Source of the DNA: SZUA-430 sp041477875
GTDB taxonomy: Bacteria; Pseudomonadota; Alphaproteobacteria; Micropepsales; Micropepsaceae
Direction: 5' to 3'
Assembly (NCBI GenBank): GCA_041477875.1
Contig: JBGOVA010000167.1
Location: 1 to 10,292, forward strand
DNA length: 10,292 bases
The notes beneath the pieces were generated by a model that was given only the letters and a program-made list of their open reading frames with translations, did no database searches and was not told where the DNA came from. The position numbers were made by a program, and so were the translations under genes. Numbering within the stretch: the first letter of the stretch is position 1; the number at the start of each line of letters is the position of its first letter. Of the stretch, positions 6,577 to 10,292 are shown piece after piece.

Positions 6577-7029
6577 ATGCACTTTATTCTCTATCTCGTG
6601 GTGGCGATGGCCGCGCCCGTCGTGTTGACGCCGGGCGAGGCGCCGAAGCTCGAGCGCGTCGCCATCGACACCGCGAAGGGCGAGCGCGTGTTCATGGTCG
6701 AGGTCGTGCGGGAGGAAACCGAGCGCAATCGCGGCCTCATGTTCCGCCACAGTCTGCCCGACGACGGCGGCATGCTGTTCGATTACGACGCGCCGCAGGA
6801 GATCGAGTTCTGGATGAAGAACACGTTCATCCCGCTCGACATCATCTTCATCGACGCCGGCGGGCACGTCATCACGATCGCGGCGAACACGACGCCGCTC
6901 AGCCTCGAGCGCATTCCGTCCGGCGGAGCGGTGCGCGGCGTCTTGGAAGTGAAGGGCGGCGTGTCGGCGAAGCTTGGCATCAAGGTCGGCGATCGCGTGC
7001 GCTATGCTTGGTTCGATCAGACGAAATGA
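6577..7029 (+). CDS. exported DUF192-family protein
   Basis: A 150-residue protein of the DUF192 family (Pfam-type name; small beta-rich proteins of unknown biochemical role, often exported). Family landmarks are NRGLMFR (51-57), GGMLFDY (64-70), FWMKNTFIPLDIIFID (78-93), and VLEVKGG with GIKVGD (122-139). The first 17 residues form a hydrophobic stretch suited to a signal peptide, although cleavage is not obvious (AAPVVL at 12-17). I take the ATG at 6577 because it starts this stretch; a TTG at 6526 would prepend 17 arginine-rich residues and has no ribosome site. The only purine-rich motif before 6577 (GAGG) is unusually close. The stop overlaps the next gene's ATG (ATGA), so the two form a coupled pair. 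Confidence 0.88.
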   Translation: MHFILYLVVAMAAPVVLTPGEAPKLERVAIDTAKGERVFMVEVVREETERNRGLMFRHSLPDDGGMLFDYDAPQEIEFWMKNTFIPLDIIFIDAGGHVITIAANTTPLSLERIPSGGAVRGVLEVKGGVSAKLGIKVGDRVRYAWFDQTK

Positions 7030-7460
7030 CCGCGAGCGACGAGGCGCCGCCCGAAGGTTTCGTCCTGAGCGCGTCGCGCGGGCCGTTCACAACGCATAAC
7101 GGGCCGGTCTACCACAAAGTGGAAGGCGATCGTTTCTGGCAGGGTTTTCGCGCGCTGCCGCGCCACTGCAACGGCGTCGGGATTGTGCACGGCGGATGGC
7201 TGAGTTCATTCGCCGACGGCTTGCTCGCGATGTCGGTGTGGCGCGCGGCGAAGGCGCGGTCGGTGACGCTGAGATTGAATGTCGACTTTCTGGGAATGGT
7301 CAGGCCCGGCGAATGGGTGGAGGGGAGCGCTCACGTCACGCGTGCGACGCGTTCGCTCGCCTTCGCGCGCGCGGAGGTGACCTGCGGCGGACGCAAAGTG
7401 TTAACGGCGGAGGGCGTGTTCAAGTTGATGACGGGAAGCGGCGCTAGGGCGACGAGGTAG
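7026..7460 (+). CDS. PaaI-like hotdog-fold thioesterase
   Basis: A 144-residue protein of the PaaI/4HBT thioesterase superfamily. Residues 47-70 read HCNGVGIVHGGWLSSFADGL..., containing the HGG motif (55-57) that precedes the central 'sausage' helix and Asp64, the usual acidic catalytic residue. The central strands 'SVTLRLNVDFLGMVRPGEWVEG' (79-100) are typical. Such enzymes hydrolyse acyl-CoA thioesters in the cytoplasm; the acyl group here is unknown. Its ATG overlaps the stop of the DUF192 gene by 4 bases, so expression follows that gene. This pairing is not explained by any known joint pathway. An imperfect hairpin downstream may end the transcript. Confidence 0.88.
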   Translation: MTASDEAPPEGFVLSASRGPFTTHNGPVYHKVEGDRFWQGFRALPRHCNGVGIVHGGWLSSFADGLLAMSVWRAAKARSVTLRLNVDFLGMVRPGEWVEGSAHVTRATRSLAFARAEVTCGGRKVLTAEGVFKLMTGSGARATR

Positions 7461-7461
7461 C

Positions 7462-7491
7462 CGGGCGTCTTGGCGCTTGCTGAAACGCCCG
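7462..7491 (+). terminator. possible terminator hairpin after the thioesterase gene
   Basis: CGGGCGT (7462-7468) and ACGCCCG (7485-7491) form a perfect 7-bp stem with a 16-base loop directly after the stop codon. There is no T-run behind it, so termination, if any, would be inefficient or factor-assisted. Confidence 0.35.
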
Positions 7492-7513
7492 CGACTCCAT
7501 AGTTTCCGCCGCT

Positions 7514-7590
7514 CGGGGCGTAGCGCAGCCTGGTAGCGCATCTGCTTTGGGAGCAGAGGGTCGCGTGTTCAAATCACGCCGCCCCGACCA
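7514..7590 (+). tRNA. tRNA-Pro (TGG anticodon)
   Basis: A complete 77-base cloverleaf. The acceptor stem is CGGGGCG (7514-7520) / CGCCCCG (7580-7586). The anticodon stem TCTGC/GCAGA carries loop TTTGGGA with anticodon TGG. The T arm is GCGTG-TTCAAAT-CACGC. CCA is encoded at 7588-7590. It decodes CCN proline codons, chiefly CCA. Confidence 0.96.
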
Positions 7591-8012
7591 ATTACTTCGC
7601 GCGCCGGCGCCGTGGTTTTCCCGCCGCTTCAATTGTCTCCGCATCCATCGCGTGTAATCGCGCGTATATGCCTGCGAAAGAAGCAGTTTTCGGCGTGCCT
7701 GCCAAAATTGGCAAGTCGGGCGACGAGGCCTCAACACATTTGTTTTGTAGATGCGCGGGCGCGAGATTGCATGCCGGTTCGGACTCGTTGATCTTGAAGA
7801 GAACATGCATGCAATGCTTGGAACCGTGGATACAACGCTCAGTTGATTTCTTCATCGGGTGCGGGTGGACGTCTTCGTGACTTTTCGCACATCAATGTCT
7901 TGGGTCATTCACTTCGACTTTCCCTCCTAAGAATTGTGAACTTGCAGACTCTTTCCTTTCAGTTCAGGAAATTTACTCAAACTGCACTCATCGAATCGAA
8001 CAGGAGTATTTG
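7591..8012. other. 422-base stretch between tRNA-Pro and the hydrolase gene, no supported gene
   Basis: I see no supported gene. Short ORFs exist on both strands (for example 70 codons from 7668 on plus and 87 codons from 7855 on minus) but lack ribosome sites and look unlike proteins. Composition is more AT-rich than the flanks, especially 7800-8000. It contains a small inverted repeat at 7700-7713 and presumably the hydrolase promoter, which I cannot place with confidence. Confidence 0.5.
7700..7713. repeat. inverted repeat TGCCAA-AA-TTGGCA
   Basis: Perfect 6-base arms around two bases in a gene-free region, about 300 bases before the hydrolase start. Its shape would fit a dimeric repressor site, but I cannot name a regulator and the distance is large. 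Confidence 0.35.
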
Positions 8013-8903
8013 GTGCGTACTGATATTTCCTTTAACAGCGCCGGTTTGACTTGCCGGGGGTGGCTCTACCGGCCCGACAATGCGCCGGGGTCTTGCCCGG
8101 TCATCGTGATGTCTCACGGCATCACGGCGGTGAAGGAGCAGTATCTGGACTCCTACGCCCGGCGCTTTGCGGGCGAAGGTTTTGCCGTACTGGTGTTCGA
8201 CTATCGCTTCCTGGGCTCGAGCGAGGGCACGCCGCGGGGCCAGGTGATCCCCCAGCTGCAGCATGAGGACATCCGCGCCGCGCTCAGTTTCGTCAGCGGC
8301 GTTCGCGGCATCGACGCCGAGCGCATCGGGCTTTGGGGCACGTCGTTTTCGGGCGGGCATGCGCTCTTCATGGGGGCGCTCGACCCACGCGTGAAGGTCG
8401 TCGTGGCGCAGGTGCCGGCGCTCAACATCCCGCATGCGCTGATCGCCTTGATCACGCGCGAGGTCTTCAACGGCCTGCTGCACACCCTGGCCGACGACCA
8501 GGCCGTGCGCAATGCTGGTGGGGAAGGGGCGTCGCTGCCAGTCGTCGGCCCGCCGGGGCAGCCGGCCTTTCTGGCGACCAGCGATGCCTATGAGTGGTTC
8601 ACAAGTTCGGCCAAAATGGCGCCGAATTGGCTCAACAGCATCTCGCTCGAATCCGTTGCGCGCGGGGCGGAATACGTGCCCGACGCCTTCATCGAGCTGA
8701 TCTCGCCCAAGCCGCTTTTGATGCAGGTGGCGACCAAGGACAGTTTGATTCCGGCGGCCCTGGCGCGTCAGGCGTTCCACCGCGCAGGCGAGCCCAAGAA
8801 GCTCGAGCTTTACGAATGCGGGCACTTCGATCCTTACGCGAACGAGCCGTGGCATGGCCAGTTCCTGGAGTCGCAGGTGCGCTGGTTCAAGGAGCATCTC
8901 TAA
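8013..8903 (+). CDS. alpha/beta hydrolase
   Basis: A 296-residue serine hydrolase of the alpha/beta fold, near the dienelactone hydrolase/S15-peptidase-like group. MSHGI at 33-37 provides the oxyanion region, VFDYRFLGSSEG (61-72) is the following strand and turn, and the nucleophile elbow LWGTSFSGG has Ser111 in a GxSxS context. The likely triad is completed by Asp243 (TKDSLIP) and His271 (CGHFDPY). A helical cap of about 135-215 probably shapes substrate choice. The substrate is unknown; esterases, thiohydrolases and polyketide-associated hydrolases share this form. I chose GTG at 8013, with AGGAG (8002-8006) 6 bases upstream; the TTG at 8010 is too close. No signal peptide is visible. It stands alone after a long gene-free region, which fits later insertion between neighbours, but this is only suggestive. 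Confidence 0.88.
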   Translation: MRTDISFNSAGLTCRGWLYRPDNAPGSCPVIVMSHGITAVKEQYLDSYARRFAGEGFAVLVFDYRFLGSSEGTPRGQVIPQLQHEDIRAALSFVSGVRGIDAERIGLWGTSFSGGHALFMGALDPRVKVVVAQVPALNIPHALIALITREVFNGLLHTLADDQAVRNAGGEGASLPVVGPPGQPAFLATSDAYEWFTSSAKMAPNWLNSISLESVARGAEYVPDAFIELISPKPLLMQVATKDSLIPAALARQAFHRAGEPKKLELYECGHFDPYANEPWHGQFLESQVRWFKEHL

Positions 8904-8937
8904 GCGCGCGCTTGATCTGAGGCGGGTGTTGACGCTA

Positions 8938-8948
8938 GGGGTCACCCC
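8938..8948. promoter_or_regulatory. palindrome GGGGT-C-ACCCC upstream of the NDUFS4-like gene
   Basis: Perfect 5-base arms around one base, 32 bases before the ATG. TTGACG at 8929-8934 would be a good -35 element, with only a weak -10 candidate (TCGAAA, 8951-8956) 16 bases later. The palindrome would then lie in the promoter spacer. Confidence 0.35.
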
Positions 8949-8979
8949 CGTCGAAACAAGTGACCTTGCGGCCCGCCCC

Positions 8980-9285
8980 ATGCTTGCACGCATCTACAAG
9001 CCCACCCGCAACGCGATGCAGTCGGGCCAAGCCAACACCAAGGAGTGGGTGCTCGAGTTCGAGCCGGAAGAGGCGCGCCGGATCGAGCCACTCATGGGCT
9101 GGACGAGTTCGGGCGACATGAAGGGCCAGGTGCGGCTCAGCTTCGACAACCGGGACGAGGCGGTTGCCTACGCGGAGCGCCACCGGATCCCCCACCAAGT
9201 CTTTGAACCCAAAGAGGTTAAGCGCTCGGTCAGAGCTTACGCCGATAATTTCAAGTATACTCGCAAGGGTCTCTGGACCCACTAA
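8980..9285 (+). CDS. NADH dehydrogenase (complex I) accessory subunit, NDUFS4 family
   Basis: A 101-residue protein matching the alphaproteobacterial 'ETC complex I subunit conserved region' family, homologous to mitochondrial NDUFS4. It is thought to sit on the peripheral arm of respiratory complex I at the cytoplasmic face and to stabilise the electron-input module. Key stretches are ARIYKP (3-8), AMQSG (12-16), WVLEFEP (23-29), LMGWTSS (38-44), AVAYAER (61-67), and the C-terminal YADNF with the final WTH. Length is full. There is no clear Shine-Dalgarno sequence before the ATG, but no better in-frame start exists. The gene is encoded away from the nuo operon, as is usual for this subunit, and is followed after 14 bases by a tRNA gene. 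Confidence 0.93.
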   Translation: MLARIYKPTRNAMQSGQANTKEWVLEFEPEEARRIEPLMGWTSSGDMKGQVRLSFDNRDEAVAYAERHRIPHQVFEPKEVKRSVRAYADNFKYTRKGLWTH

Positions 9286-9299
9286 TGCGTCCACGCATC

Positions 9300-9376
<77 letters not shown>

Positions 9377-9632
9377 ATCAGCGATCTGAGGCATTGCGGA
9401 GGGTTGGCGAGCGGATTGGCAAACCAGTCATGATTTGGAAATCGCACCACCGCTAGCCTGCCTCGTTGACGAACGGCTGAGTTGCTTCGACGACGTTATT
9501 CGCAGTTGCGGGTGTGGTGCGGCTCAAATTCGCCGAAATGCGTCGTTCGCAATGTTGTATCGTGCGCTGCGAGCGCCTTAGCCCACTTTTTCCAGAGCAG
9601 CGCGCGCATCCTATCTGCAGTCGTATTTTCTA

Positions 9633-9651
9633 AATTAGAATCATTCTAATT
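9633..9651. promoter_or_regulatory. Fur-superfamily (PerR/Irr-type) operator upstream of katG
   Basis: A perfect 9-1-9 palindrome AATTAGAATCATTCTAATT, strikingly AT-rich against its surroundings. The core TTAGAA-N3-TTCTAA resembles the Irr iron-control element of alphaproteobacteria (consensus recalled as TTTAGAA-N3-TTCTAAA) and also PerR boxes. It ends 3 bases before a candidate -35 element, a position suited to repression of katG that is relieved by peroxide or by iron/haem status. Which regulator binds cannot be decided from the site alone. Confidence 0.8.
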
Positions 9652-9654
9652 CAA

Positions 9655-9684
9655 TTGACGGTGCTTGTCCGAACCGTCTAGGTT
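9655..9684 (+). promoter_or_regulatory. candidate sigma-70 promoter of katG
   Basis: TTGACG (9655-9660), 18 bases, then TAGGTT (9679-9684). The -35 is good and the -10 weak. A start near 9691 would leave a leader of roughly 70 bases. Confidence 0.45.
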
Positions 9685-9758
9685 CTCGTCGTTCGTAATA
9701 CGCCGAAGCATTGTCGCGTTCGAACAGTGAAAAAAAGCAGAACACGATCGGAGTTAAT

Positions 9759-10292
9759 ATGGACGGTGAAACCAAATGCCCGGTATTGGGCGGCGCTCGC
9801 AGACACACGTCGGCTGGAGCCCACACAAATGCCGCCTGGTGGCCGAATCAGCTCAACCTGAAGATTTTGCAGCAGAACTCGCCCCTGTCCGATCCGATGG
9901 GCAAGGCGTTCAACTACGCTGAGGAGTTCAAGAGCCTCGATCTCAATGCCGTGATCAAGGACCTTCATGCCTTGATGACCACGTCGCAGGACTGGTGGCC
10001 GGCCGACTATGGCCACTATGGTCCGTTCTTCATTCGCATGGCGTGGCACAGCGCAGGCACGTACCGCATCGGCGACGGCCGCGGCGGCGCGGGCTCCGGA
10101 ACACAGCGCTTTGCACCGCTCAACAGCTGGCCGGACAACGTGAACCTCGACAAGGCGCGCCGGCTGCTCTGGCCGATCAAACACAAGTACGGCCGGAAAC
10201 TCTCCTGGGCCGATCTCATGATTCTCGCCGGTAACGTCGCTCTGGACTCGATGGGGTTCAAGACGTTCGGTTTCGGAGGCGGGCGCGAGGAC
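9759..10292 (+). CDS. katG: catalase-peroxidase KatG, 5' part (cut by the window end)
   Basis: The first 178 codons of a bifunctional haem catalase-peroxidase, which normally has about 720-740 residues; it destroys hydrogen peroxide in the cytoplasm. Landmarks are CPV..GG (7-12), WWPNQLNLKIL (27-37), and the distal haem pocket FIRMAWHSAGTYR at 91-103 with Arg93, Trp96 and His97. Trp96 corresponds to the tryptophan of the Met-Tyr-Trp adduct needed for catalase activity. DGRGGAG..G.QRFAPLNSWPDN (107-127) and SWADLMILAGNVALDSMG (149-166) follow. The ATG at 9759 has GGAG five bases upstream. The frame stays open to the last base, so the proximal His and C-terminal domain are outside the window. 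A palindromic operator lies about 108 bases upstream, so peroxide- or iron-linked control is likely. Confidence 0.97.
   Translation, partial: MDGETKCPVLGGARRHTSAGAHTNAAWWPNQLNLKILQQNSPLSDPMGKAFNYAEEFKSLDLNAVIKDLHALMTTSQDWWPADYGHYGPFFIRMAWHSAGTYRIGDGRGGAGSGTQRFAPLNSWPDNVNLDKARRLLWPIKHKYGRKLSWADLMILAGNVALDSMGFKTFGFGGGRED

Larger units (their letters stand above)
9377..9758. other. 382-base intergenic stretch between tRNA-Arg and katG
   Basis: No supported gene. The right third (from about 9620) holds the katG control region. The left part has an 8-base inverted pair CGCACCAC (9443-9450) / GTGGTGCG (9514-9521) 63 bases apart, which could close a larger RNA fold but may be chance. No attachment-site copy of the tRNA-Arg 3' end is visible inside the window. 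Confidence 0.5.

Noticed and set aside
7444..7806. 120-codon minus-strand ORF with the string GRRDLNTRPSAPKADALPG
   Set aside because: It runs antisense through the tRNA-Pro gene; this peptide is the well-known artefact of translating a tRNA's reverse strand.
7806..7813. Palindrome TGCATGCA
   Set aside because: Eight bases of simple alternating sequence are expected by chance, and it has no positional link to a promoter.
7592..7855. 87-codon minus-strand ORF after tRNA-Pro
   Set aside because: No ribosome site, mixed composition and no recognisable domain; the basic tail alone is not evidence of a gene.
7977..8993. 338-codon minus-strand ORF opposite the hydrolase
   Set aside because: The plus-strand hydrolase has a full catalytic triad and a ribosome site; the antisense product is Arg/His-rich without motifs.
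9678..10184. 168-codon minus-strand ORF at the right end
   Set aside because: It is antisense to katG, which is unmistakable; it has no motifs.

Overview
The window looks like a GC-rich alphaproteobacterial chromosome, probably Hyphomicrobiales-like. The markers are a mitochondrial-type complex I accessory subunit (NDUFS4 family), a CspC-like protein with two cold-shock domains, a CoxG that begins MDMTGEY, and GC-biased third codon positions. The exact genus cannot be read from the sequence.

Region 1 (1-5543) holds the 3' end of an EamA/DMT-type transporter on the plus strand. Facing it is a minus-strand operon read from right to left: coxG (SRPBCC protein with a C-terminal membrane anchor), coxS ([2Fe-2S] subunit), coxL (molybdopterin subunit, form II active-site loop AYRGAGR), a secreted DUF2225-like helical-repeat protein, coxM (FAD subunit) and a 90-residue three-helix membrane protein. 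From coxS onward the genes overlap or are a few bases apart, so they should be co-translated. They form a CO-dehydrogenase-like molybdenum hydroxylase. The form II loop means the substrate is not assured to be CO. The secreted protein between coxL and coxM is the unusual part.

Region 2 (5544-7460) starts with a leader containing a hairpin, followed by the double cold-shock gene (GTG start) and a strong intrinsic terminator. A translationally coupled pair follows: an exported DUF192 protein and a PaaI-like hotdog thioesterase.

Region 3 (7461-9376) has tRNA-Pro(TGG), a gene-poor stretch of about 420 bases with a small inverted repeat, an alpha/beta hydrolase, the NDUFS4-like subunit and tRNA-Arg(TCT).

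Region 4 (9377-10292) is a 382-base intergenic stretch ending in a perfect 19-base palindrome of Fur-superfamily (PerR/Irr) type, placed on a candidate promoter for katG. The first 178 codons of katG (catalase-peroxidase) run off the window.

Most of the content belongs to known families. The best leads are the extra secreted gene inside the cox operon, the katG operator and the structured leader of the cold-shock gene.
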